64,000 bases of DNA from assembly GCF_000745015.1 (NCBI RefSeq), contig NZ_JQNA01000002.1, positions 4,960,001-5,024,000 on the forward strand, written 5' to 3'. Under the pieces are notes generated by a model. It was not told the origin of the DNA, did no database searches, and saw only the letters and a program-made list of their open reading frames with translations. The position numbers and the translations under genes were made by a program. This stretch comes from Burkholderia sp. 9120 (lineage in GTDB: Bacteria; Pseudomonadota; Gammaproteobacteria; Burkholderiales; Burkholderiaceae). Positions 16,659 through 26,125 of this stretch are shown piece after piece; position 1 is the first letter of the stretch, and every line of letters begins with the position of its first letter.

Positions 16659-18119
16659 CTACTGAGATATCTTCTCCAGTTCAATACCCTTTGTTCGCGG
16701 CCCCAACAACCCAATTGCCAGCATCACAACCAGCATCGCGCCGGCGATGAAGACAAAAACCCCCACCGCGCCAAATTGCTTTAACACTTCAGCGATTAGG
16801 AAGGCCGTGAAAATAGCCGAAAACCGGCTCCACGAATACACGAAGCCCACCGCCCGCGCGCGAATGCTGGTCGGAAAAAGTTCGGTCTGGTACGCGTGGA
16901 AGCTGTACGAAATGATATTGCCCGCGAGCGTCAGGCACACACCGAGACTCACCAGCAACACCGCGCCCGACGCCTGACTGAACCACAGCCCGCAAACAAT
17001 ATTCACACCGGCCATCACCACGATCACCGTCTTGCGCTCGAAGCGATCGCCGATAAAGAGCCCGATGATCGGTCCAATCGGCGCAGCCAGTGCAATCACG
17101 CTCGAGTACATCAAGCTCGTGGTGATCGTAATGCCCTGCTTGATCAGCAACGTCGGCACCCAGTTCGCGAAACCGTAAAAACCCACCGTCTGGAAGATGT
17201 TGAAGATCGTCATCATCAGCGTGCGGTTGCGGTACGGCGGCACCCACATATCGCGGAAGCTGCCGCGCGGCGCCACCGGCACCGCCGGTGCGGGCGGCGG
17301 CAATTCACGACCGTATTCGCTGCGCACTTTCGCTTCGAGCGCGCTCATCACGCGGTCGGCTTCGGCGAGACGCCCTTGTTGCGCGAGCCAACGCGGACTC
17401 TCGGGCAACGCACGGCGAATCCACCAGACGAACAGCGCACCGTGCGCGCCGATCAGCACGACCCAGCGCCAGCCATCCAGGCCGAGCAAGGTACGCGGCA
17501 CCAGCAGATACGACAGGAACGCCACCACCGGTACGGCGGTAAAACCCACGGCCTGCTCGCAAGCGAACGCGCGCCCGCGAATCTGCTTGGGCACCAGTTC
17601 GGAGATGTAAGTACCAATCGTCACCAACTCGACGCCGATACCGATACCCGCGACAAAGCGCCAGAAGTTCAGCCCGGTAGCCGTCTCCTGAAACGCCATC
17701 ACGACGTTGGCCGCGGTGTACCACAGCAGCGAATACGTGAACACCGCACGGCGTCCGAAGCGATCCGCCAGAAAGCCGCACGCGATCGTGCCGATAAACA
17801 GGCCGCTGAATAGCGCGGCGATGAAACTCGCCACCCCGGTCGAGCCGAACAGACCATGCGTGGTCGCCGTCAGCAAACCGCTTTTGACGAGGCCAGGCGC
17901 GACATAGCCCGAGTACAGCAGATCGTAGAGTTCAAAGAAGAAGCCGAGGCTCAGCAGCACGACCAGTTTCCAGATGGAACGCGTGGCCGGAAGCCGGTCG
18001 AGGCGCGCGGAAATGCTGCCGGCGTCGAGCAACGCGGCGGGGCTAGCGGTGGCCGCATCAAAAGAGGCGACGCCGGGGCTGCGCTGTGTAGCGGACTCGG
18101 CGTGATCGGGGGATGCCAT
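16659..18119 (-). CDS. MFS transporter (metabolite:H+ symporter type)
   Basis: A 486-residue major facilitator with 12 predicted membrane helices and a 40-residue cytoplasmic leader. Signatures: ADRFGRR after helix 2, RFVAGIGIGVELVTIGTYISELVP in helices 4-5, PESPRWL before the central loop, and GDRFERK in the second half. This layout belongs to the sugar/organic-acid porter group. GGAG precedes ATG 18119. It follows the aconitase-like gene by about 210 bases on the same strand, so it may import the substrate of that enzyme, plausibly a di- or tricarboxylate. Substrate is inference. Confidence 0.88.
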   Translation of the reverse strand: MASPDHAESATQRSPGVASFDAATASPAALLDAGSISARLDRLPATRSIWKLVVLLSLGFFFELYDLLYSGYVAPGLVKSGLLTATTHGLFGSTGVASFIAALFSGLFIGTIACGFLADRFGRRAVFTYSLLWYTAANVVMAFQETATGLNFWRFVAGIGIGVELVTIGTYISELVPKQIRGRAFACEQAVGFTAVPVVAFLSYLLVPRTLLGLDGWRWVVLIGAHGALFVWWIRRALPESPRWLAQQGRLAEADRVMSALEAKVRSEYGRELPPPAPAVPVAPRGSFRDMWVPPYRNRTLMMTIFNIFQTVGFYGFANWVPTLLIKQGITITTSLMYSSVIALAAPIGPIIGLFIGDRFERKTVIVVMAGVNIVCGLWFSQASGAVLLVSLGVCLTLAGNIISYSFHAYQTELFPTSIRARAVGFVYSWSRFSAIFTAFLIAEVLKQFGAVGVFVFIAGAMLVVMLAIGLLGPRTKGIELEKISQ

Positions 18120-18331
18120 GTTGTTTGTCTCCTGTGTCGACCGGAGTCGGCGTGTCGCCCCGAGCGCTTACCCGGATTCCGAATCGCCTGCTCCGATCCG
18201 TGCAACGTGTTGCACGTGATACTGGCGCACCGCAATGCGGCGCACCGAAACCAGTCTTGTGCCGGCCTTCCTCTGATTCGCGCATGACGCGCACGCACCA
18301 CGATGCCGGGCCGCAAGGTCCGGCGAGCATT

Positions 18332-20311
18332 CTAGCCGCGCGCGCGCTTCAATTGTTCGAAGGTAGTGATTTTTCCGGCCAGCGCACTCGCCGCCACCGT
18401 GTACGGACTCGCGAGCCACACGTCGCCCGGTCCCGAACGCCCGGGAAAATTGCGGTTAATCGCGCTGATCGTCACGTCATTCGCGTCGGCGGATTGCCCC
18501 GGTCCGCAATTTGCGCACGACCCGCAACCCGGCATCACGAGCGTCACGCCCGCGCGCTCGAACACCGGCAAATAGCCTTGTTCCTCGCAATACCTCCGCA
18601 CGGCCATGGTGCCGAATTGCAGAAACAAACGTGTGCGATCCGGTACACGAATGCCTCGCTCGACACCCCAGCGCAGCACCTCGTGGTAGTAGTCGAAGTC
18701 TTCACGCTTGCCCGCGGTGCACGAACCGCCATAGGCGATGTCGATCGCGATTTCCTGCTCCAGTTGCGGCGCCGGCATGCCGTTGCCCGGGTCGCCTGGA
18801 CGCGCGAGCATCGGTTCAATCCGGCTCGCTTCGATCCGGATCGTGTCGCGATAGGTCGCGCCCGGATCGCTTTTCATCCAGCTTTCCACGCTGAAATCGA
18901 CGCCGCGGCGTTCTTTCAGAAACGCCGCGGTGCGCACGTCCGGTTCGACGATGCCGGTGAAGCCGCCCAATTCCGCGACCATGTTCGTCAAGGTTGCGCG
19001 CTCATCGATCGACATCGCGCGCACCGCCTCGCCGCCATATTCGAACACGAGTCCGATCGCGCCGCCCGAGCGGATCGCGTCCATCTGCAGCAGATAGAGC
19101 ACCACGTCTTTGGCGGTCACGCCTTCGCGCAGACCACCGTCGATCTCGATGCGCAAGGTCTCCGGCACCTTGCAGCGCACATAGCCCGTCACCCAGCTAT
19201 TGGCGATTTCCGTTGCGCCCGCACCGAATGCGAGGCAGCCGAGCGCGCCGGAATGCGGCGTGTGCGAATCGGTGCCGCAGGCCACTTGCCCCGGCAGTGC
19301 GTATTGCTCCGCCATCAGCGCATGACAGATCCCTTCGGAGCCGGGCAGCGTATCGAGCGCGCCGTGCGAGCGCACCGGGTAGTCGCGCGAGAACGACGTA
19401 TGCCCTTCCATCAGATTGGCGACGCCCGGCAGTAAACCATCGCGCACGTGCGGAATGCTCTGCGCCGCGAGCACCAGATGATCCTGAAACGCGATGATGT
19501 GATCCGACTCATGCAACGGCGCGGGCTTGCCGAACGCGCGATGCATCAGATGCGCGCACATGCCGGTGAAGTAGTCGTGACTGAAGCGCCAGTCGGCGGC
19601 GATGAACACACCGTCGCCACGCCGCGCGTTCGTCATGCCGGGATGCAGATGCCGCGCGATGATCTTCTCGACCAGCGTCATCGGCTCGGCGCTCGCCGTA
19701 GCGTTTGCATTGGCGTTTGCATTGGCGTTTGCATTGGCACTCCCCGCCACACGCGGCGCGGGCCAATCCGCGAACTTGCTATACGCCAGCAGGCCGCCGC
19801 TGCGAATGATCTGCTGCGTGAGCGCATCGCGGCCTTCGAGAAACGCGTCGATCGGCACGGCCTCGCCGGCCATCAGCCGCTCGAGCACGGAGAAATCGGT
19901 GGTGGTGAGAATGCCGATGTTGTCGCAATTCTGCTGGTAAATACGCTCGAAACTCTCCGCGACGATCAAACGGATACCCGCCGACAACTCCGCGAGCGGG
20001 CTCGATTCGCGCGACGAACCCTTGCCGTAGCGCTTGCCCGCAACCGTGATCTGGAAGCCGCCGTCTTTCACCGCATTGCGCCCGATCGGCAGACGCTCAC
20101 CGGCCTTGAAGCCGACGTACGGATACTGACCGAGACGTTCGTCGTAAGTGAGCATCACGGTGACGGGCGTGATCTCGTCGGTAGAGACGTTATCGCGCAG
20201 CGGACCGGCAGTCGTGCGCGTGAAGTTGCCGCCGGCCAGTTGCGCATCGATCACCGCGGGGTCTTGAGACAGGAACAGCACGCGGCCGTCCAGACGAATC
20301 GTATCGCTCAT
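18332..20311 (-). CDS. Aconitase-superfamily hydro-lyase, domain-swapped
   Basis: A 659-residue fusion in unusual order. Residues 1-185 are the swivel (LeuD-like) domain, with DEITP and the GKGSSRE loop (97-102). Residues 191-204 are an Ala-Asn repeat linker. Residues 210-659 are the catalytic aconitase/LeuC domain, with CGTDSHT, GCGSCANCGPG and NRNFPGR. The three cysteines expected to hold a 4Fe-4S cluster are present. Classical aconitases put the swivel domain last. Substrate unknown; a carboxylate hydration or isomerisation is expected. ATG 20311 follows GGAG. The next gene downstream is an MFS transporter. Confidence 0.85.
   Translation of the reverse strand: MSDTIRLDGRVLFLSQDPAVIDAQLAGGNFTRTTAGPLRDNVSTDEITPVTVMLTYDERLGQYPYVGFKAGERLPIGRNAVKDGGFQITVAGKRYGKGSSRESSPLAELSAGIRLIVAESFERIYQQNCDNIGILTTTDFSVLERLMAGEAVPIDAFLEGRDALTQQIIRSGGLLAYSKFADWPAPRVAGSANANANANANANATASAEPMTLVEKIIARHLHPGMTNARRGDGVFIAADWRFSHDYFTGMCAHLMHRAFGKPAPLHESDHIIAFQDHLVLAAQSIPHVRDGLLPGVANLMEGHTSFSRDYPVRSHGALDTLPGSEGICHALMAEQYALPGQVACGTDSHTPHSGALGCLAFGAGATEIANSWVTGYVRCKVPETLRIEIDGGLREGVTAKDVVLYLLQMDAIRSGGAIGLVFEYGGEAVRAMSIDERATLTNMVAELGGFTGIVEPDVRTAAFLKERRGVDFSVESWMKSDPGATYRDTIRIEASRIEPMLARPGDPGNGMPAPQLEQEIAIDIAYGGSCTAGKREDFDYYHEVLRWGVERGIRVPDRTRLFLQFGTMAVRRYCEEQGYLPVFERAGVTLVMPGCGSCANCGPGQSADANDVTISAINRNFPGRSGPGDVWLASPYTVAASALAGKITTFEQLKRARG
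19701..19736. repeat. 12-bp tandem repeat encoding an Ala-Asn linker
   Basis: GCGTTTGCATTG occurs three times in tandem. On the coding (minus) strand it gives Asn-Ala pairs forming the linker between the swivel and catalytic domains of the aconitase-like protein. Being in frame (12 bp), copy-number change would alter linker length without breaking the gene. Confidence 0.85.
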
Positions 20312-20614
20312 GAGCACTCTCCTTCTGCTCACTATACGGCGCGCGCAAGCGCTGCCGAAGTGCCGTTGCGGCAACGCTGACCTCTCGTTTCATGAGGTTT
20401 GCGCATCCTCGTCCCACGTCGCGCAGCACACGAAGCAGCAAATTATTCCGCATAGCCAGTTGACAATAATTCTCATTTACCATAAATTTGTAAGGCTTTA
20501 GTCATCTTTATTCATCCAATTCACCTACACGGTCCGCATTTAATGCGAACTGCCAGCCAGGTGCTTCTCGTCACCCAGCCAGCGTACGGGCTCGTTTGAT
20601 CGGGAGAACCACAC
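20312..20614. other. Divergent promoter region, aconitase-like gene / heme operon
   Basis: About 300 bases, AT-rich compared with its flanks. It holds the Fur-controlled promoter of the heme operon at 20460-20488. No gene. Confidence 0.7.
20460..20488 (+). promoter_or_regulatory. Promoter with overlapping Fur box, heme operon
   Basis: TTGACA (20460-20465) and TAAATT (20483-20488) are separated by 17 bp. The spacer contains GACAATAATTCTCATTTAC (20462-20480), which matches the 19-bp Fur consensus at about 13 positions. Iron-replete Fur would cover the whole promoter. It is about 127 bp before the receptor start. Confidence 0.8.
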
Positions 20615-22915
20615 GTGCATCACCTCAATACAGCGCGACGTCCGCTGTGCACCATGCTGTCCGGCGTATTTGGCGTCGTCGGTCTTTGGGCCGCGCAGTC
20701 GGCTCACGCAGCAGATAACACGCCGGCTCAGAAAGCCACCGCGCAGCAGGTCGCGCAGGCGCCGCAAGCCGCATCGGCGGTACAACTCGCGTCGGGCAGA
20801 CTGCTCGATCCGGTGACCGTTACCGCCACCCGCACCGCGTCCGCGCAGAGTCGCACGGCCGCGTCCGTCTCGGTGATCACCGACCAGGACCTCGAAGAAC
20901 AGCAAGCCGAAAACATCAAGGACGCGCTGCGCTACGAGCCCGGCGTCACGGTGCGTCGCACGCCTTACCGGCCTGGCTCGGCAGCCCTGGGCGGCGGTCG
21001 CGACAACGATTCGAGCATCAACATTCGCGGCCTCGAAGGCAACCGCATTCTGATGATGGAAGACGGCATCCGCCTGCCCTATTCGTTCACGTTCGGCCCG
21101 CTCGAATCGGGTCGCGGCGACTATGCGGATCTCGGCACGCTCAAGCGCATTGAAATTCTGCGCGGTCCGGCCTCGGCGCTGTATGGCAGCGACGGCTTGA
21201 CCGGCGCGGTGAACTTCCTGACCAAAGACCCGCAGGATCTGCTCGACATCTACAACAAGCCGACTTATTTTTCGGTGCGTCCGAGCTATGAATCGGCCGA
21301 TCGCAGTTTCGGCGCAACCGTGCAGGCGGCCGGCGGCAACGACATGATTCAGGGCATGCTGATCGCCGACGGCCGGCGCGGCCACGAAGTGGACAACAAA
21401 GGCTCGAACAATTCGGCGACGACGCTGCGCACCACGGCGAATCCGCAGGACACGTATTCCGAAACGCTGCTCGGCAAGCTGGTCGTCAAACCGACCGCGC
21501 ACGACACCTTCAAATTCACCGCCGAAACCGTCCGCGAACGGATCGACACGAACGTGCTCTCGGCGATCAACCCGCCCACCACGCTCGCGCTGACCGGCAA
21601 CGACAAGCTCGAACGCAATCGCTACAGCCTCGATTACGACTTCAATAACGAGGCCGCGCCGTTTTTCCAGACCGCGCACGTTCAGGTGTACTACCAGGAC
21701 GCATGGCAGGATCAGAACTCGTATGAGAAGCGTGGCTCGTCCGCTTCGCGCACGCGTTTGAGCCACTACGGCGAGCGCGTATTCGGCGGCTCGGCGTTCG
21801 CGGAGAGCAACTTCCGCACGGGCATCTTCTCGCACAAGCTGCTGTATGGCGGCGACGGCAGTCTCGATCGCGTGACGGCGCTGCGCGACGGCACCGTGCC
21901 GGGCGTGGGCGAAGCCGCGTTCCCGAACAAGCCGTTCCCGGATACGGATTACCGCCTGCTCGGCGCGTTCATTCAGGATCAGATCAGCTATGGCGGCCTG
22001 ACCGTCACGCCGGGTTTGCGTTTCGACACCTACGCGCTGAACGCGAAAACCGGCGACCCGCAGTATCTGGGCAAGCCGGTTTCGTCGAGCGACAACGCGT
22101 TGTCGCCGCGCCTCGCGGTGCTGTACGAAGTGTCGCCCGCGTTGATTCCGTACGCGCAATACGCGCACGGCTTCCGCGCGCCGTCGCCGGATCAGGTGAA
22201 CAACAGCTTCGCGAATCCGCTGTATGGCTATACGTCGATCGGCAATCCGAATCTGAAGCCTGAAACCAGCGACACCATCGAAGCCGGTTTGCGCGGCAAG
22301 CTCGGCACCGGCCTCGGCCCACTGCGCTATAGCGCGGCGATCTTCGCCGGCCGCTATCGCGACTTCATCGCGCAACAGACCGTGAGCGGCAGCGGCCGCC
22401 CGAACGATCCGCTGGTGTTCCAGTACGTCAACTATTCGCGGGCCTCGATTCACGGCCTCGAAGGACGCGCGGAATGGGCGCTGCCGTACGGCTTCACGGT
22501 CAAGACCGCGATGGCCTTCACCAAAGGCAGCGTGGAAGGCGGCACCGGCGCGAATCAGCCGCTCGACACCATCAACCCTTTCTCGGCCGTGTTCGGCCTT
22601 CGTTATGAACCGGGCGAACGCTGGTTCGTGCAAACGGATCTGCTGTTCCAGGCCGCGAAGAAAACCAGCGACATCACGCCGAAAAACTGCGCGTCGCAAA
22701 CCTGCTTCGCGCCGGGCTCGAGTTTCGTCGTCGACCTGCGCGGCGGCTATCGCTTCAACAAGCACGTCGTCGCGTATCTCGGCGTGTACAACCTGTTCGA
22801 CCGCAAGTACTGGAACTGGTCGGACGTGCGCGGCATTGCGGAGACGTCGCCGGTCAAGGACGCTTACACCGCCCCTGGTCGCAACGTGTCGGTCAGCATG
22901 AAGGTCGACTTCTGA
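20615..22915 (+). CDS. hmuR: TonB-dependent heme/hemoglobin receptor
   Basis: A 766-residue outer-membrane receptor. Signal peptide about residues 1-33 (ends AHAAD). TonB box region near DPVTVTATRTAS, plug domain (SVITDQDLEE, then EILRGPASALYGSDGLTGAVNFLTKDP), and a beta-barrel ending in MKVDF with a terminal Phe. It is the first gene of hmuRSTUV and is preceded by a Fur box. Barrel motifs FRAPSPDQVNN and NPNLKPETSDTIEAGL match the heme/hemoglobin receptor subgroup. It imports heme across the outer membrane using TonB energy. The start GTG at 20615 follows GGGAGAACCAC. Confidence 0.88.
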   Translation: MHHLNTARRPLCTMLSGVFGVVGLWAAQSAHAADNTPAQKATAQQVAQAPQAASAVQLASGRLLDPVTVTATRTASAQSRTAASVSVITDQDLEEQQAENIKDALRYEPGVTVRRTPYRPGSAALGGGRDNDSSINIRGLEGNRILMMEDGIRLPYSFTFGPLESGRGDYADLGTLKRIEILRGPASALYGSDGLTGAVNFLTKDPQDLLDIYNKPTYFSVRPSYESADRSFGATVQAAGGNDMIQGMLIADGRRGHEVDNKGSNNSATTLRTTANPQDTYSETLLGKLVVKPTAHDTFKFTAETVRERIDTNVLSAINPPTTLALTGNDKLERNRYSLDYDFNNEAAPFFQTAHVQVYYQDAWQDQNSYEKRGSSASRTRLSHYGERVFGGSAFAESNFRTGIFSHKLLYGGDGSLDRVTALRDGTVPGVGEAAFPNKPFPDTDYRLLGAFIQDQISYGGLTVTPGLRFDTYALNAKTGDPQYLGKPVSSSDNALSPRLAVLYEVSPALIPYAQYAHGFRAPSPDQVNNSFANPLYGYTSIGNPNLKPETSDTIEAGLRGKLGTGLGPLRYSAAIFAGRYRDFIAQQTVSGSGRPNDPLVFQYVNYSRASIHGLEGRAEWALPYGFTVKTAMAFTKGSVEGGTGANQPLDTINPFSAVFGLRYEPGERWFVQTDLLFQAAKKTSDITPKNCASQTCFAPGSSFVVDLRGGYRFNKHVVAYLGVYNLFDRKYWNWSDVRGIAETSPVKDAYTAPGRNVSVSMKVDF

Positions 22916-22979
22916 TGCAGCACGCGCACGCCGCTCTCCCCTCTTTCAACCCGCTATACGGCATTGCGAGGCACTTATC

Positions 22980-24056
22980 ATGCTGAATTCCGCCCGTCAC
23001 GACGTCGCTGCATTGACTCAGCTTCGTCACGATTTTCAAACTGTGAAAGCCGCGCAGAAACTGCGCAACCGCGAAGCCGCGCACGCGCTCGGCATTAGCG
23101 AAGGCGAAGCGCTCGCGGCGTTCGTCGGCGAACACGTGGTGCGGCTCGAACCGAACTTCGTCGAGCTGTACGAACAGATGCCGCAACTGGGCGCCGTGAT
23201 GGCGCTCACGCGCAACGAGGCCGCCGTGCACGAGAAAGACGGCGTCTTCGAAGACATGAGTCACGACGGCACCGTCGGCCTCGTGCTCGGCAGCGCGATC
23301 GATCTGCGGGTGTTCTATCACGCATGGGCGTCGGGTTTCGCGGTGCGCGAAACCACCGCGCAAGGCGTGCAAAAAAGCCTGCAATTCTTCGACAGGCAAG
23401 GTCACGCGGTCCACAAGATTTTTCTGCGCGAGCACAGCAATCACGCAGCGTTCGACGCCTTCGTCGACCGCTGGCAAATGCGCGAACAGGCGCCGGGGCT
23501 CGCCACGGAAGAAGCGTCCGCGCCGCCCGCATTGAATCTGGATAGCGATATCGACGTCGCCGCGTTTCATGGCGCGTGGGACGCGATGACGGACACGCAC
23601 CAGTTCTTCGGCATGCTGCGCAAGTTCGGTCTGGCCCGCACCCAGGCATTGCGGCTCGCCGAACGCCGCTACGCCTACCCGGTCGCCAACGACGCGCTGC
23701 AAGGCCTGCTCGAACGCGCCGCGCAGAGCACGCTGCCGATCATGGTGTTCGTCGGCAATCGCGGCATGATCCAGATTCACACCGGACCGGTCAGCAATAT
23801 CCGCATGATGGGCCCGTGGGTCAACGTGCTCGATCCGGGCTTCAATCTGCATCTGCGCGGCGATCTGATCGCCAGCGCGTGGGTCGTGCGCAAGCCGACC
23901 AGCGACGGCATCGTCACCTCGCTCGAACTGTTCGACGCGAACGGCGAGAACGTCGCGATGCTGTTCGGCGCGCGCAAACCGGGTCAGCCGGAACTCGCCG
24001 GCTGGCGTGAACTGATCGACGGTATCGCGCCTCTCGAAGACGGAGCGGCAGCGTGA
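22980..24056 (+). CDS. hmuS: Hemin-degrading/trafficking factor HmuS
   Basis: A 358-residue cytoplasmic protein with two similar halves, as in the HmuS/ChuS/HemS family that receives heme after import and releases or degrades it. Seen: the N-terminal AAQKLRNREAAHALGISEGE, LVLGSAIDLRVFY in the first half, and GNRGMIQIHTGPVSNI with MMGPWVNVLDPGFNLHLR in the second, the latter region holding heme-contact residues in relatives. ATG 22980 follows GAGG. It starts 64 bases after hmuR and overlaps hmuT by 4 bases (GTGA). Confidence 0.9.
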   Translation: MLNSARHDVAALTQLRHDFQTVKAAQKLRNREAAHALGISEGEALAAFVGEHVVRLEPNFVELYEQMPQLGAVMALTRNEAAVHEKDGVFEDMSHDGTVGLVLGSAIDLRVFYHAWASGFAVRETTAQGVQKSLQFFDRQGHAVHKIFLREHSNHAAFDAFVDRWQMREQAPGLATEEASAPPALNLDSDIDVAAFHGAWDAMTDTHQFFGMLRKFGLARTQALRLAERRYAYPVANDALQGLLERAAQSTLPIMVFVGNRGMIQIHTGPVSNIRMMGPWVNVLDPGFNLHLRGDLIASAWVVRKPTSDGIVTSLELFDANGENVAMLFGARKPGQPELAGWRELIDGIAPLEDGAAA

Positions 24057-24961
24057 ACGCCGCCCGCCTGAACGGGCAGCGGCGCCGCCTGATGCTCGGC
24101 GGCGGCGCGCTGTTGCTCGGCGCGTTGGCGCCGCGCGCATTCGCGCAGCCGCCGCGGCGCGTGATCGTGGTCGGCGGCGCGCTCGCCGAGATCATTTACG
24201 CGCTCGGCGCTCAGGGTAACGCGACCAGCGCGGCCAGCGTGCTGGTCGGCGCGGATACGACCTGCAGCTATCCGGCCGCCGCGCGTGCCTTGCCGAAGGT
24301 CGGCTATCAGCGCGCGTTGTCGGCGGAGGGCTTGCTGTCGTTGCGGCCCGATCTGATCCTCGCGTCGGCGGAAGCCGGGCCGCCCAACGTGCTCACGCAG
24401 GTCAAACAGGCGGGCGTGTCGGTCGTCTCGTTCGCGGAACAGCACAACGTGGACAGCGTGCGCGACAAGATCACCGGCATCGCCAAAGCGCTCGACGCGA
24501 AGCCGCAGGGAGACGTGCTACTGACGCGCTTCGACGGCGAATGGCAGCGCGCGCGCGAGGCCGTCGCGGCGTCGCCGCTCGCGCGCCGCGCGCAACCGCC
24601 GCGCGTGCTGTTCGTGCTGAATCACACGGGCAACAGCGCGATGGTCGCCGGCCAGCACACCGCCGCCGACGCGATGCTCGCCTATGCCGGCGCGCGTAAC
24701 GCGATGCAGGGCTTCAACGGTTACCGGCCGCTGTCGGCCGAAGCGCTGGTGAGCGCCGCGCCCGATCTGATCCTGACCACCGACGAAGGCCTGAGCGCGG
24801 TCGGCGGCGCAGCGGCGATGCTGGCGAGCCCCGGTTTCGCGGCGACGCCCGCGGGACAGAACAAGCGCGTCGTCGCGCTGGACGCATTGTTCCTGCTCGG
24901 CTTCGGCCCGCGCCTACCCGGCGCGGTGACCACGCTGAACCAGAAGCTGCAGGAGGCGTGA
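24053..24961 (+). CDS. hmuT: Periplasmic hemin-binding protein HmuT
   Basis: A 302-residue substrate-binding protein of the metal/heme ABC uptake system. N-terminus NGQRRRLMLGGGALLLGALAPRAFA carries adjacent arginines before a hydrophobic core, compatible with a Tat signal but possibly Sec. HmuT-type motifs: VVGGALAEIIYALGA, DTTCSYPAAARALPKVGYQRALSAEG and SLRPDLIL; the Tyr in SYPAAA is a known heme ligand position in the family. GTG start overlaps the hmuS stop, and its own stop overlaps the hmuU start, so translation is coupled. Confidence 0.9.
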   Translation: MNAARLNGQRRRLMLGGGALLLGALAPRAFAQPPRRVIVVGGALAEIIYALGAQGNATSAASVLVGADTTCSYPAAARALPKVGYQRALSAEGLLSLRPDLILASAEAGPPNVLTQVKQAGVSVVSFAEQHNVDSVRDKITGIAKALDAKPQGDVLLTRFDGEWQRAREAVAASPLARRAQPPRVLFVLNHTGNSAMVAGQHTAADAMLAYAGARNAMQGFNGYRPLSAEALVSAAPDLILTTDEGLSAVGGAAAMLASPGFAATPAGQNKRVVALDALFLLGFGPRLPGAVTTLNQKLQEA

Positions 24962-26094
24962 TGGAGTCGGACCTCGTGGCGTCAGCGTCAGGGCCAACAT
25001 CAGCGCCAGGGCCAGGGCCGTCAAATCGCTATCAGCCGAAGTCGGCCACGCTGGCCGAGCGGCGACGACGCACCGCCCGTCTGCTGCTCGGGACGCTAGC
25101 CGTCGCGCTCGGTCTGGCGACGCTCGCCGCGATCTGCATCGGCGCGTATCGCATCAGCCCCGCGCTGGTGTGGTCCGCGTTGCTCGCGACACCCGCCGAG
25201 CTGGCCAACGATCCGGCGCTTCAACAGGCGCGCGCGGTCCTGCTGCAAATCCGTTTGCCCCGCGTCGTACTGGCGCTGCTGGTCGGCGCGGGCTTCGGCT
25301 CGGCGGGCAGCGCGCTGCAGGCGCTGTTTCGCAATCCGCTCGCCGATCCTGGGCTGATCGGTATTTCGAGCGGCGCGGCGTTGGGCGCCTCGACGCTGAT
25401 CGTGCTCGGTCCGATGATCGGCGCCTTGAGTCTCGTGTGGCTGCCGGCCGCCGCGTTCCTCGGCGCGCTGACCGTGGCGGCGCTCGTCTACCGGCTCGCC
25501 GCCGCGCGTGGCCGGCTCGCGCTGCCGCTGCTGCTGCTCGCCGGCATCGCGATCAATGCGCTGGCCGGCGCCGCGATCGGCCTGCTCACCTACCTCGCCG
25601 ACGACGCGCAATTGCGGTCGCTGACCTTCTGGAGTCTCGGCAGTCTCGGCGGCGCACAGTGGCCGGTGCTCGGCGCAGTCGCACCGTTCGTCGTGATCGG
25701 CGCGCTAGTGATCGCGCGTAACAGCCACGCGCTGAACGCGCTGCAACTCGGCGAAACCGAGGCGCAGCATCTCGGCGTGCCGGCTCAAGTGGTCAAACGC
25801 ACGGTGCTGGTGGCGTCGGCGTTGGGTGTCGGCGCGCTGGTGTCGTGTACCGGCGTGATCGGCTTTATCGGGTTGGTCGCGCCGCATTGCGTGCGGCTCG
25901 CCTGCGGTCCCGATCAACGCGTGGTGATGCCCGGCGCGATGCTGCTCGGCGCCACGCTGACCGTGCTCGCCGATCTCGCGGCACGCACCGTCGCCGCGCC
26001 GGCCGAAGTGCCGCTCGGCATTCTGACCGCACTGATCGGTGCGCCCTTCTTCCTCGCGTTGCTGTGGCGCAGCCGCAGTCAACTCGGTCTGTGA
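24958..26094 (+). CDS. hmuU: Heme ABC transporter permease HmuU
   Basis: A 378-residue inner-membrane permease of the FecCD/BtuC family with about 9-10 helices. Typical parts: [46 protein letters not shown], split here by the usual first loop, and the coupling region [11 protein letters not shown]. The last segments ([18 protein letters not shown] and the tail [24 protein letters not shown]) are diagnostic. An unusual 35-residue N-terminal leader, rich in Ser, Gly and Pro, precedes the first helix. ATG overlaps the hmuT stop. It pairs with HmuV. Confidence 0.92.
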   Translation: MMESDLVASASGPTSAPGPGPSNRYQPKSATLAERRRRTARLLLGTLAVALGLATLAAICIGAYRISPALVWSALLATPAELANDPALQQARAVLLQIRLPRVVLALLVGAGFGSAGSALQALFRNPLADPGLIGISSGAALGASTLIVLGPMIGALSLVWLPAAAFLGALTVAALVYRLAAARGRLALPLLLLAGIAINALAGAAIGLLTYLADDAQLRSLTFWSLGSLGGAQWPVLGAVAPFVVIGALVIARNSHALNALQLGETEAQHLGVPAQVVKRTVLVASALGVGALVSCTGVIGFIGLVAPHCVRLACGPDQRVVMPGAMLLGATLTVLADLAARTVAAPAEVPLGILTALIGAPFFLALLWRSRSQLGL

Positions 26095-26125
26095 GCGATC
26101 CAGACTTCCTGACGGAGAGCATCCG

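Noticed and set aside
20540..22765. 741-codon minus-strand frame opposite the heme receptor
   Set aside because: Arg/Ala/Val-rich shadow of the TonB receptor gene, no motif and no start signal.
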